Shown here: one piece after another, positions 1 through 8,258 of the stretch
Layout: each line of letters starts with the position of its first letter
Numbering within the stretch: position 1 is the stretch's first letter
Assembly (NCBI GenBank): GCA_037074615.1
Contig: JAYWLJ010000072.1
Location: 558,001-622,000 of the forward strand
Length of the DNA stretch: 64,000 nt
Source of the DNA: Leucaena leucocephala
Lineage: Eukaryota; Streptophyta; Magnoliopsida; Fabales; Fabaceae
Reading direction: 5' to 3'
The notes under the pieces: generated by a model
Told to the model about the DNA's origin: nothing
Database searches by the model: none
The model's input: only the letters and a program-made list of their open reading frames with translations
Made by a program: the position numbers and the translations under genes

Positions 1-36
1 ATAGTTTGGACTCGCACGGATTTCGGCGGGGAAAAA
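1..36 (-). repeat. 36-bp linker of the type next to full genes
   Basis: This linker reads TTTTTCCCCGCCGAAATCCG at its start on the minus strand and ends GTCCAAACTAT. It joins the 3' end of a full gene to the next truncated copy. The other linker type, between two truncated copies, starts TTTTTCGCGGTCGAAATCCG and is first seen at 376-411. Both begin with the T5 that should stop Pol III. The class A version at 484-519 has one further change (TTTGGC instead of TTCGGC on the plus strand). Confidence 0.9.
32..36 (-). terminator. Pol III T5 terminator of the first full 5S gene
   Basis: Five T residues follow nt 119 directly on the minus strand. An oligo-T run is the standard RNA polymerase III stop signal. 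The same T5 lies in the five bases left of every full-gene start and every truncated-copy start in the window. Confidence 0.9.
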
Positions 37-155
37 GGGGTGCAACACGAGGACTTCCCAGGAGGTCACCCATCCTAGTACTACTCTCGCCCAAGCACGC
101 TTAACTGCGGAGTTCTGATGGGATCCGGTGCATTAGTGCTGGTATGACCGCACCC
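37..155 (-). rRNA. 5S rRNA, class A (type copy)
   Basis: Structural RNA of the large ribosomal subunit, transcribed by RNA polymerase III with TFIIIA and matured in the nucleolus. On the minus strand the gene starts GGGTGCGGTCATACCAGCAC and ends CGTGTTGCACCCC, 119 nt, followed by T5. The ends pair as helix I (nt 1-9 with 110-118). Class A differs from the other full genes by A8G (plus-strand C at 148), which turns the A8-U111 pair into G-U and should be tolerated. The internal promoter is intact. Upstream lie C at -1 and a TATA-like run at -24 to -29. Start and end were set by helix I pairing and the T5. Confidence 0.98.
59..106 (-). promoter_or_regulatory. Internal control region of 5S gene (box A, IE, box C)
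   Basis: Using the boundaries known for plant 5S genes, box A (nt 50-64) is 92-106, the intermediate element (nt 67-72) is 84-89, and box C (nt 80-97) is 59-76. These bind TFIIIA and TFIIIC. The block is repeated in each full gene. It is also kept whole in each truncated copy because truncation occurs at nt 47/48, just outside box A. Confidence 0.85.
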
Positions 156-163
156 GATAGGGA

Positions 164-173
164 GATCGCGATC
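164..173. repeat. 10-bp palindrome GATCGCGATC at -9 to -18
   Basis: A perfect palindrome directly upstream of the transcription start in classes A and D. Classes B, B' and C read GATCCCGATC, which breaks the symmetry. Confidence 0.8.
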
Positions 174-178
174 CATGC

Positions 179-184
179 ATATAT
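179..184 (-). promoter_or_regulatory. TATA-like upstream element at -24 to -29
   Basis: ATATAT on the minus strand is centred where plant 5S genes have their TATA-like box (about -28), and C is at -1 (156) as in other plant 5S genes. The element is present in the spacer of every full unit. Truncated units lack it. Confidence 0.7.
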
Positions 185-202
185 TGGCATCCATACGGAT
201 CT

Positions 203-272
203 CATCATAAAAATCCTGGAGAGCAATACGATGACTGAACAAACCGTACTCATCGTGCTTAATTGAGGAGTT
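203..272 (-). pseudogene. Probable decayed 5S relic inside the spacer
   Basis: Three matches to the 5S unit occur in the right order. CATCATAAAAA at 203-213 is identical to the 3' flank at 293-303. GCAATACGATGACT (223-236) matches gene bases 42-55 (nt 114-101) at 12 of 14 positions. TGCTTAATTGAGGAGTT (256-272) matches gene bases 98-114 (nt 58-42) at 14 of 17. The gap between the last two is 19 bp here and 42 bp in the gene, so about 23 bp would be lost, including most of box C. The relic is present in every long spacer. The alignment was made by eye. Confidence 0.6.
228..256. repeat. Inverted repeat ACGATGA / TCATCGT
   Basis: Seven-base arms at 228-234 and 250-256 are separated by 15 bases. 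The pair is constant in all spacers apart from the G/T class marker within the loop. No function is evident; it overlaps the suspected 5S relic. Confidence 0.6.
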
Positions 273-280
273 TAAACTCC
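267..280. repeat. 14-bp perfect palindrome GGAGTTTAAACTCC
   Basis: Self-complementary over all 14 bases and present once in each 148-bp spacer, so it marks each full unit. It contains the octamer GTTTAAAC, which is absent from truncated units. Confidence 0.85.
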
Positions 281-303
281 AATGGATTTTGCCATCATAA
301 AAA

Positions 304-375
304 GGGGTGCCACACGAGGACTTCCCAGGAGGTCACCCATCCAAGTACTACTCTAGCCCAAGCACGCTTAACTGC
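304..375 (-). pseudogene. Truncated 5S, class A first copy
   Basis: Keeps nt 48-119 and lacks nt 1-47. Changes from the full gene are U112G, A80U (first base of box C) and G68U in the intermediate element. It is followed by T5. It cannot form helix I because the 5' strand is missing, so it is not a functional 5S rRNA. Confidence 0.93.
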
Positions 376-411
376 ATAGTTTGGACTCGCACGGATTTCG
401 ACCGCGAAAAA

Positions 412-483
412 GGGGTGCAACACGAGGACTTCCTAGGAGGTCACCCATCCAAGTACTACTCTTGCCCAAGCACGCTTAACTGC
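412..483 (-). pseudogene. Truncated 5S, class A second copy
   Basis: Keeps nt 48-119. Changes are G97A (last base of box C), A80U and G68A. It is the most changed truncated type in the array. Base 68 of the intermediate element is hit in both class A copies, but to different bases. Confidence 0.93.
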
Positions 484-519
484 ATAGTTTGGACTCGCAC
501 GGATTTTGGCGGGGAAAAA

Positions 520-638
520 GGGGTGCAACACGAGGACTTCCCAGGAGGTCACCCATCCTAGTACTACTCTCGCCCAAGCACGCTTAACTGCGGAGTTCTG
601 ATGGGATCCGGTGCATTAGTGCTGGTATGATCGCACCC
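520..638 (-). rRNA. 5S rRNA, class B
   Basis: Consensus full gene with A8. The spacer has CCCGATC and the class B T at 729. Confidence 0.97.
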
Positions 639-786
639 GATAGGGAGATCCCGATCAATGCATATATTGGCATCCATACGGATCTCATCATAAAAATCCT
701 GGAGAGCAATACGATGACTGAACAAACCTTACTCATCGTGCTTAATTGAGGAGTTTAAACTCCAATGGATTTTGCCATCATAAAAA

Positions 787-858
787 GGGGTGCCACACGA
801 GGACTTCCCAGGAGGTCACCCATCCTAGTACTACTCTCGCCCAAGCACGCTTAACTGC
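787..858 (-). pseudogene. Truncated 5S, class B first copy with ancestral A80
   Basis: Keeps nt 48-119 with U112G only. Unlike other truncated types it has the full-gene base A80, visible as CATCCTAG on the plus strand, so box A, IE and box C are all unchanged. It may represent the oldest truncated form or a partial conversion from a full gene. Confidence 0.93.
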
Positions 859-894
859 ATAGTTTGGACTCGCACGGATTTCGACCGCGAAAAA

Positions 895-966
895 GGGGTG
901 CAACACGAGGACTTCCCAGGAGGTCACCCATCCAAGTACTACTCTCGCCCAAGCACGCTTAACTGC
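895..966 (-). pseudogene. Truncated 5S, class B second copy
   Basis: Keeps nt 48-119, with A80U as the only change seen. It has the same sequence as the class C and D truncated copies. Confidence 0.93.
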
Positions 967-1002
967 ATAGTTTGGACTCGCACGGATTTCGGCGGGGAAA
1001 AA

Positions 1003-1121
1003 GGGGTGCAACACGAGGACTTCCCAGGAGGTCACCCATCCTAGTACTACTCTCGCCCAAGCACGCTTAACTGCGGAGTTCTGATGGGATCCGGTGCATT
1101 AGTGCTGGTATGATCGCACCC
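1003..1121 (-). rRNA. 5S rRNA, class C3
   Basis: Consensus full gene preceded in transcription by three truncated copies and the spacer. Confidence 0.97.
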
Positions 1122-1269
1122 GATAGGGAGATCCCGATCAATGCATATATTGGCATCCATACGGATCTCATCATAAAAATCCTGGAGAGCAATACGATGA
1201 CTGAACAAACCGTACTCATCGTGCTTAATTGAGGAGTTTAAACTCCAATGGATTTTGCCATCATAAAAA

Positions 1270-1341
1270 GGGGTGCAACACGAGGACTTCCCAGGAGGTC
1301 ACCCATCCAAGTACTACTCTCGCCCAAGCACGCTTAACTGC
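1270..1341 (-). pseudogene. Truncated 5S, class C first copy
   Basis: Keeps nt 48-119 with A80U. It is the last truncated copy, in transcription order, before the class C spacer. The next two copies (1378, 1486) are the same. Confidence 0.93.
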
Positions 1342-1377
1342 ATAGTTTGGACTCGCACGGATTTCGACCGCGAAAAA

Positions 1378-1449
1378 GGGGTGCAACACGAGGACTTCCC
1401 AGGAGGTCACCCATCCAAGTACTACTCTCGCCCAAGCACGCTTAACTGC
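1378..1449 (-). pseudogene. Truncated 5S, class C3 middle copy
   Basis: Keeps nt 48-119 with A80U, flanked on both sides by the CGCGGTC-type linker. Presence or absence of this copy is what separates C3 (591 bp) from C2 (483 bp). Confidence 0.93.
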
Positions 1450-1485
1450 ATAGTTTGGACTCGCACGGATTTCGACCGCGAAAAA

Positions 1486-1557
1486 GGGGTGCAACACGAG
1501 GACTTCCCAGGAGGTCACCCATCCAAGTACTACTCTCGCCCAAGCACGCTTAACTGC
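1486..1557 (-). pseudogene. Truncated 5S, class C last copy
   Basis: Keeps nt 48-119 with A80U and is joined by the CCCCGCC-type linker to the class D gene at 1594. Confidence 0.93.
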
Positions 1558-1593
1558 ATAGTTTGGACTCGCACGGATTTCGGCGGGGAAAAA

Positions 1594-1712
1594 GGGGTGC
1601 AACACGAGGACTTCCCAGGAGGTCACCCATCCTAGTACTACTCTCGCCCAAGCACGCTTAACTGCGGAGTTCTGATGGGATCCGGTGCATTAGTGCTGGT
1701 ATGATCGCACCC
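1594..1712 (-). rRNA. 5S rRNA, class D
   Basis: Consensus full gene; the spacer keeps the GATCGCGATC palindrome. Confidence 0.97.
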
Positions 1713-1860
1713 GATAGGGAGATCGCGATCAATGCATATATTGGCATCCATACGGATCTCATCATAAAAATCCTGGAGAGCAATACGATGACTGAACAAA
1801 CCGTACTCATCGTGCTTAATTGAGGAGTTTAAACTCCAATGGATTTTGCCATCATAAAAA

Positions 1861-1932
1861 GGGGTGCAACACGAGGACTTCCCAGGAGGTCACCCATCCA
1901 AGTACTACTCTCGCCCAAGCACGCTTAACTGC
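1861..1932 (-). pseudogene. Truncated 5S, class D single copy
   Basis: Keeps nt 48-119 with A80U. It is the only truncated copy between the class D and class A genes. Confidence 0.93.
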
Positions 1933-1968
1933 ATAGTTTGGACTCGCACGGATTTCGGCGGGGAAAAA

Positions 1969-2087
1969 GGGGTGCAACACGAGGACTTCCCAGGAGGTCA
2001 CCCATCCTAGTACTACTCTCGCCCAAGCACGCTTAACTGCGGAGTTCTGATGGGATCCGGTGCATTAGTGCTGGTATGACCGCACCC
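1969..2087 (-). rRNA. 5S rRNA, class A
   Basis: A8G; opens super-repeat 1. Confidence 0.97.
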
Positions 2088-2451
2088 GATAGGGAGATCG
2101 CGATCCATGCATATATTGGCATCCATACGGATCTCATCATAAAAATCCTGGAGAGCAATACGATGACTGAACAAACCGTACTCATCGTGCTTAATTGAGG
2201 AGTTTAAACTCCAATGGATTTTGCCATCATAAAAAGGGGTGCCACACGAGGACTTCCCAGGAGGTCACCCATCCAAGTACTACTCTAGCCCAAGCACGCT
2301 TAACTGCATAGTTTGGACTCGCACGGATTTCGACCGCGAAAAAGGGGTGCAACACGAGGACTTCCTAGGAGGTCACCCATCCAAGTACTACTCTTGCCCA
2401 AGCACGCTTAACTGCATAGTTTGGACTCGCACGGATTTTGGCGGGGAAAAA

Positions 2452-2570
2452 GGGGTGCAACACGAGGACTTCCCAGGAGGTCACCCATCCTAGTACTACT
2501 CTCGCCCAAGCACGCTTAACTGCGGAGTTCTGATGGGATCCGGTGCATTAGTGCTGGTATGATCGCACCC
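2452..2570 (-). rRNA. 5S rRNA, class B'
   Basis: Consensus gene; spacer has GGAAAGC and lacks the class B T. Confidence 0.97.
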
Positions 2571-2934
2571 GATAGGGAGATCCCGATCAATGCATATATT
2601 GGCATCCATACGGATCTCATCATAAAAATCCTGGAAAGCAATACGATGACTGAACAAACCGTACTCATCGTGCTTAATTGAGGAGTTTAAACTCCAATGG
2701 ATTTTGCCATCATAAAAAGGGGTGCCACACGAGGACTTCCCAGGAGGTCACCCATCCAAGTACTACTCTCGCCCAAGCACGCTTAACTGCATAGTTTGGA
2801 CTCGCACGGATTTCGACCGCGAAAAAGGGGTGCAACACGAGGACTTCCCAGGAGGTCACCCATCCAAGTACTACTCTCGCCCAAGCACGCTTAACTGCAT
2901 AGTTTGGACTCGCACGGATTTCGGCGGGGAAAAA

Positions 2935-3053
2935 GGGGTGCAACACGAGGACTTCCCAGGAGGTCACCCATCCTAGTACTACTCTCGCCCAAGCACGCTT
3001 AACTGCGGAGTTCTGATGGGATCCGGTGCATTAGTGCTGGTATGATCGCACCC
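2935..3053 (-). rRNA. 5S rRNA, class C3
   Basis: Consensus gene; one linker in its unit has a private base (3400). Confidence 0.97.
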
Positions 3054-3525
3054 GATAGGGAGATCCCGATCAATGCATATATTGGCATCCATACGGATCT
3101 CATCATAAAAATCCTGGAGAGCAATACGATGACTGAACAAACCGTACTCATCGTGCTTAATTGAGGAGTTTAAACTCCAATGGATTTTGCCATCATAAAA
3201 AGGGGTGCAACACGAGGACTTCCCAGGAGGTCACCCATCCAAGTACTACTCTCGCCCAAGCACGCTTAACTGCATAGTTTGGACTCGCACGGATTTCGAC
3301 CGCGAAAAAGGGGTGCAACACGAGGACTTCCCAGGAGGTCACCCATCCAAGTACTACTCTCGCCCAAGCACGCTTAACTGCATAGTTTGGACTCGCACGA
3401 ATTTCGACCGCGAAAAAGGGGTGCAACACGAGGACTTCCCAGGAGGTCACCCATCCAAGTACTACTCTCGCCCAAGCACGCTTAACTGCATAGTTTGGAC
3501 TCGCACGGATTTCGGCGGGGAAAAA

Positions 3526-3644
3526 GGGGTGCAACACGAGGACTTCCCAGGAGGTCACCCATCCTAGTACTACTCTCGCCCAAGCACGCTTAACTGCGGA
3601 GTTCTGATGGGATCCGGTGCATTAGTGCTGGTATGATCGCACCC
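3526..3644 (-). rRNA. 5S rRNA, class D
   Basis: Consensus gene. Confidence 0.97.
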
Positions 3645-3900
3645 GATAGGGAGATCGCGATCAATGCATATATTGGCATCCATACGGATCTCATCATAAA
3701 AATCCTGGAGAGCAATACGATGACTGAACAAACCGTACTCATCGTGCTTAATTGAGGAGTTTAAACTCCAATGGATTTTGCCATCATAAAAAGGGGTGCA
3801 ACACGAGGACTTCCCAGGAGGTCACCCATCCAAGTACTACTCTCGCCCAAGCACGCTTAACTGCATAGTTTGGACTCGCACGGATTTCGGCGGGGAAAAA

Positions 3901-4019
3901 GGGGTGCAACACGAGGACTTCCCAGGAGGTCACCCATCCTAGTACTACTCTCGCCCAAGCACGCTTAACTGCGGAGTTCTGATGGGATCCGGTGCATTAG
4001 TGCTGGTATGACCGCACCC
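3901..4019 (-). rRNA. 5S rRNA, class A
   Basis: A8G. Confidence 0.97.
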
Positions 4020-4383
4020 GATAGGGAGATCGCGATCCATGCATATATTGGCATCCATACGGATCTCATCATAAAAATCCTGGAGAGCAATACGATGACT
4101 GAACAAACCGTACTCATCGTGCTTAATTGAGGAGTTTAAACTCCAATGGATTTTGCCATCATAAAAAGGGGTGCCACACGAGGACTTCCCAGGAGGTCAC
4201 CCATCCAAGTACTACTCTAGCCCAAGCACGCTTAACTGCATAGTTTGGACTCGCACGGATTTCGACCGCGAAAAAGGGGTGCAACACGAGGACTTCCTAG
4301 GAGGTCACCCATCCAAGTACTACTCTTGCCCAAGCACGCTTAACTGCATAGTTTGGACTCGCACGGATTTTGGCGGGGAAAAA

Positions 4384-4502
4384 GGGGTGCAACACGAGGA
4401 CTTCCCAGGAGGTCACCCATCCTAGTACTACTCTCGCCCAAGCACGCTTAACTGCGGAGTTCTGATGGGATCCGGTGCATTAGTGCTGGTATGATCGCAC
4501 CC
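4384..4502 (-). rRNA. 5S rRNA, class B
   Basis: Consensus gene. Confidence 0.97.
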
Positions 4503-4866
4503 GATAGGGAGATCCCGATCAATGCATATATTGGCATCCATACGGATCTCATCATAAAAATCCTGGAGAGCAATACGATGACTGAACAAACCTTACTCAT
4601 CGTGCTTAATTGAGGAGTTTAAACTCCAATGGATTTTGCCATCATAAAAAGGGGTGCCACACGAGGACTTCCCAGGAGGTCACCCATCCTAGTACTACTC
4701 TCGCCCAAGCACGCTTAACTGCATAGTTTGGACTCGCACGGATTTCGACCGCGAAAAAGGGGTGCAACACGAGGACTTCCCAGGAGGTCACCCATCCAAG
4801 TACTACTCTCGCCCAAGCACGCTTAACTGCATAGTTTGGACTCGCACGGATTTCGGCGGGGAAAAA

Positions 4867-4985
4867 GGGGTGCAACACGAGGACTTCCCAGGAGGTCACC
4901 CATCCTAGTACTACTCTCGCCCAAGCACGCTTAACTGCGGAGTTCTGATGGGATCCGGTGCATTAGTGCTGGTATGATCGCACCC
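4867..4985 (-). rRNA. 5S rRNA, class C3*
   Basis: Consensus gene; spacer T at 5053. Confidence 0.97.
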
Positions 4986-5457
4986 GATAGGGAGATCCCG
5001 ATCAATGCATATATTGGCATCCATACGGATCTCATCATAAAAATCCTGGAGATCAATACGATGACTGAACAAACCGTACTCATCGTGCTTAATTGAGGAG
5101 TTTAAACTCCAATGGATTTTGCCATCATAAAAAGGGGTGCAACACGAGGACTTCCCAGGAGGTCACCCATCCAAGTACTACTCTCGCCCAAGCACGCTTA
5201 ACTGCATAGTTTGGACTCGCACGGATTTCGACCGCGAAAAAGGGGTGCAACACGAGGACTTCCCAGGAGGTCACCCATCCAAGTACTACTCTCGCCCAAG
5301 CACGCTTAACTGCATAGTTTGGACTCGCACGGATTTCGACCGCGAAAAAGGGGTGCAACACGAGGACTTCCCAGGAGGTCACCCATCCAAGTACTACTCT
5401 CGCCCAAGCACGCTTAACTGCATAGTTTGGACTCGCACGGATTTCGGCGGGGAAAAA

Positions 5458-5576
5458 GGGGTGCAACACGAGGACTTCCCAGGAGGTCACCCATCCTAGT
5501 ACTACTCTCGCCCAAGCACGCTTAACTGCGGAGTTCTGATGGGATCCGGTGCATTAGTGCTGGTATGATCGCACCC
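5458..5576 (-). rRNA. 5S rRNA, class D
   Basis: Consensus gene. Confidence 0.97.
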
Positions 5577-5832
5577 GATAGGGAGATCGCGATCAATGCA
5601 TATATTGGCATCCATACGGATCTCATCATAAAAATCCTGGAGAGCAATACGATGACTGAACAAACCGTACTCATCGTGCTTAATTGAGGAGTTTAAACTC
5701 CAATGGATTTTGCCATCATAAAAAGGGGTGCAACACGAGGACTTCCCAGGAGGTCACCCATCCAAGTACTACTCTCGCCCAAGCACGCTTAACTGCATAG
5801 TTTGGACTCGCACGGATTTCGGCGGGGAAAAA

Positions 5833-5951
5833 GGGGTGCAACACGAGGACTTCCCAGGAGGTCACCCATCCTAGTACTACTCTCGCCCAAGCACGCTTAA
5901 CTGCGGAGTTCTGATGGGATCCGGTGCATTAGTGCTGGTATGACCGCACCC
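5833..5951 (-). rRNA. 5S rRNA, class A
   Basis: A8G. Confidence 0.97.
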
Positions 5952-6315
5952 GATAGGGAGATCGCGATCCATGCATATATTGGCATCCATACGGATCTCA
6001 TCATAAAAATCCTGGAGAGCAATACGATGACTGAACAAACCGTACTCATCGTGCTTAATTGAGGAGTTTAAACTCCAATGGATTTTGCCATCATAAAAAG
6101 GGGTGCCACACGAGGACTTCCCAGGAGGTCACCCATCCAAGTACTACTCTAGCCCAAGCACGCTTAACTGCATAGTTTGGACTCGCACGGATTTCGACCG
6201 CGAAAAAGGGGTGCAACACGAGGACTTCCTAGGAGGTCACCCATCCAAGTACTACTCTTGCCCAAGCACGCTTAACTGCATAGTTTGGACTCGCACGGAT
6301 TTTGGCGGGGAAAAA

Positions 6316-6434
6316 GGGGTGCAACACGAGGACTTCCCAGGAGGTCACCCATCCTAGTACTACTCTCGCCCAAGCACGCTTAACTGCGGAGTTCTGATGG
6401 GATCCGGTGCATTAGTGCTGGTATGATCGCACCC
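6316..6434 (-). rRNA. 5S rRNA, class B
   Basis: Consensus gene. Confidence 0.97.
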
Positions 6435-6798
6435 GATAGGGAGATCCCGATCAATGCATATATTGGCATCCATACGGATCTCATCATAAAAATCCTGGAG
6501 AGCAATACGATGACTGAACAAACCTTACTCATCGTGCTTAATTGAGGAGTTTAAACTCCAATGGATTTTGCCATCATAAAAAGGGGTGCCACACGAGGAC
6601 TTCCCAGGAGGTCACCCATCCTAGTACTACTCTCGCCCAAGCACGCTTAACTGCATAGTTTGGACTCGCACGGATTTCGACCGCGAAAAAGGGGTGCAAC
6701 ACGAGGACTTCCCAGGAGGTCACCCATCCAAGTACTACTCTCGCCCAAGCACGCTTAACTGCATAGTTTGGACTCGCACGGATTTCGGCGGGGAAAAA

Positions 6799-6917
6799 GG
6801 GGTGCAACACGAGGACTTCCCAGGAGGTCACCCATCCTAGTACTACTCTCGCCCAAGCACGCTTAACTGCGGAGTTCTGATGGGATCCGGTGCATTAGTG
6901 CTGGTATGATCGCACCC
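6799..6917 (-). rRNA. 5S rRNA, class C2
   Basis: Consensus gene; first C unit with only two truncated copies. Confidence 0.97.
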
Positions 6918-7281
6918 GATAGGGAGATCCCGATCAATGCATATATTGGCATCCATACGGATCTCATCATAAAAATCCTGGAGAGCAATACGATGACTGA
7001 ACAAACCGTACTCATCGTGCTTAATTGAGGAGTTTAAACTCCAATGGATTTTGCCATCATAAAAAGGGGTGCAACACGAGGACTTCCCAGGAGGTCACCC
7101 ATCCAAGTACTACTCTCGCCCAAGCACGCTTAACTGCATAGTTTGGACTCGCACGGATTTCGACCGCGAAAAAGGGGTGCAACACGAGGACTTCCCAGGA
7201 GGTCACCCATCCAAGTACTACTCTCGCCCAAGCACGCTTAACTGCATAGTTTGGACTCGCACGGATTTCGGCGGGGAAAAA

Positions 7282-7400
7282 GGGGTGCAACACGAGGACT
7301 TCCCAGGAGGTCACCCATCCTAGTACTACTCTCGCCCAAGCACGCTTAACTGCGGAGTTCTGATGGGATCCGGTGCATTAGTGCTGGTATGATCGCACCC
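7282..7400 (-). rRNA. 5S rRNA, class D
   Basis: Consensus gene. Confidence 0.97.
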
Positions 7401-7656
7401 GATAGGGAGATCGCGATCAATGCATATATTGGCATCCATACGGATCTCATCATAAAAATCCTGGAGAGCAATACGATGACTGAACAAACCGTACTCATCG
7501 TGCTTAATTGAGGAGTTTAAACTCCAATGGATTTTGCCATCATAAAAAGGGGTGCAACACGAGGACTTCCCAGGAGGTCACCCATCCAAGTACTACTCTC
7601 GCCCAAGCACGCTTAACTGCATAGTTTGGACTCGCACGGATTTCGGCGGGGAAAAA

Positions 7657-7775
7657 GGGGTGCAACACGAGGACTTCCCAGGAGGTCACCCATCCTAGTA
7701 CTACTCTCGCCCAAGCACGCTTAACTGCGGAGTTCTGATGGGATCCGGTGCATTAGTGCTGGTATGACCGCACCC
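7657..7775 (-). rRNA. 5S rRNA, class A
   Basis: A8G; heads the first 858-bp block. Confidence 0.97.
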
Positions 7776-8139
7776 GATAGGGAGATCGCGATCCATGCAT
7801 ATATTGGCATCCATACGGATCTCATCATAAAAATCCTGGAGAGCAATACGATGACTGAACAAACCGTACTCATCGTGCTTAATTGAGGAGTTTAAACTCC
7901 AATGGATTTTGCCATCATAAAAAGGGGTGCCACACGAGGACTTCCCAGGAGGTCACCCATCCAAGTACTACTCTAGCCCAAGCACGCTTAACTGCATAGT
8001 TTGGACTCGCACGGATTTCGACCGCGAAAAAGGGGTGCAACACGAGGACTTCCTAGGAGGTCACCCATCCAAGTACTACTCTTGCCCAAGAACGCTTAAC
8101 TGCATAGTTTGGACTCGCACGGATTTTGGCGGGGAAAAA

Positions 8140-8258
8140 GGGGTGCAACACGAGGACTTCCCAGGAGGTCACCCATCCTAGTACTACTCTCGCCCAAGCA
8201 CGCTTAACTGCGGAGTTCTGATGGGATCCGGTGCATTAGTGCTGGTATGATCGCACCC
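8140..8258 (-). rRNA. 5S rRNA, class D' (GCG)
   Basis: Consensus gene with a D-type spacer, next to a class A unit. Confidence 0.97.

Larger units (their letters stand above)
156..303 (-). other. 148-bp intergenic spacer (type copy)
   Basis: The spacer lies upstream of each full gene and keeps 148 bp throughout the window, always between nt 1 of the gene and the T5 of the last truncated copy. It is short for a plant 5S spacer. It holds the upstream promoter bases, a 10-bp palindrome, a decayed 5S relic, an inverted repeat and a 14-bp palindrome. Single-base differences in it define the classes: GATCGCGATC (A, D) or GATCCCGATC (B, C); CCATG (A) or CAATG (others); CCTTACTC (B) or CCGTACTC (others). 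Confidence 0.9.
37..1968 (-). repeat. Block A-B-C3-D (1932 bp)
   Basis: Type example of the four-gene block. Truncated copies start at 304, 412, 787, 895, 1270, 1378, 1486 and 1861. Confidence 0.92.
1969..3900 (-). repeat. Block A-B'-C3-D (1932 bp)
   Basis: Truncated copies start at 2236, 2344, 2719, 2827, 3202, 3310, 3418 and 3793. B' has A80U at 2719, CCGTACTC, and GGAAAGC (A at 2636). A private G-to-A lies in the linker at 3400. Confidence 0.92.
3901..5832 (-). repeat. Block A-B-C3*-D (1932 bp)
   Basis: Truncated copies start at 4168, 4276, 4651, 4759, 5134, 5242, 5350 and 5725. Spacer marker T is at 5053. Confidence 0.92.
5833..7656 (-). repeat. Block A-B-C2-D (1824 bp)
   Basis: Truncated copies start at 6100, 6208, 6583, 6691, 7066, 7174 and 7549. 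It is one 108-bp unit shorter than the block before it. Confidence 0.92.

Noticed and set aside
228..256. Intrinsic bacterial-type terminator hairpin
   Set aside because: The 7-bp arms with a 15-base loop have no following T run in the right place, and the array is a eukaryotic Pol III locus.
304..375. SINE or other 5S-derived retroelement for the truncated copies
   Set aside because: There is no poly-A or A-rich tail, no target-site duplication and no dispersed placement; the copies keep fixed position and direction within the tandem.
307..561. Open reading frames of 84-121 codons on both strands, repeated across the window, with a 36-residue repeat
   Set aside because: The truncated unit is 108 bp, an exact multiple of three, so any frame without a stop in one unit stays open through the tandem. 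A80U removes the TAG that stops the plus frame in full genes. All frames lie over 5S sequence and linkers, with no independent coding signal.
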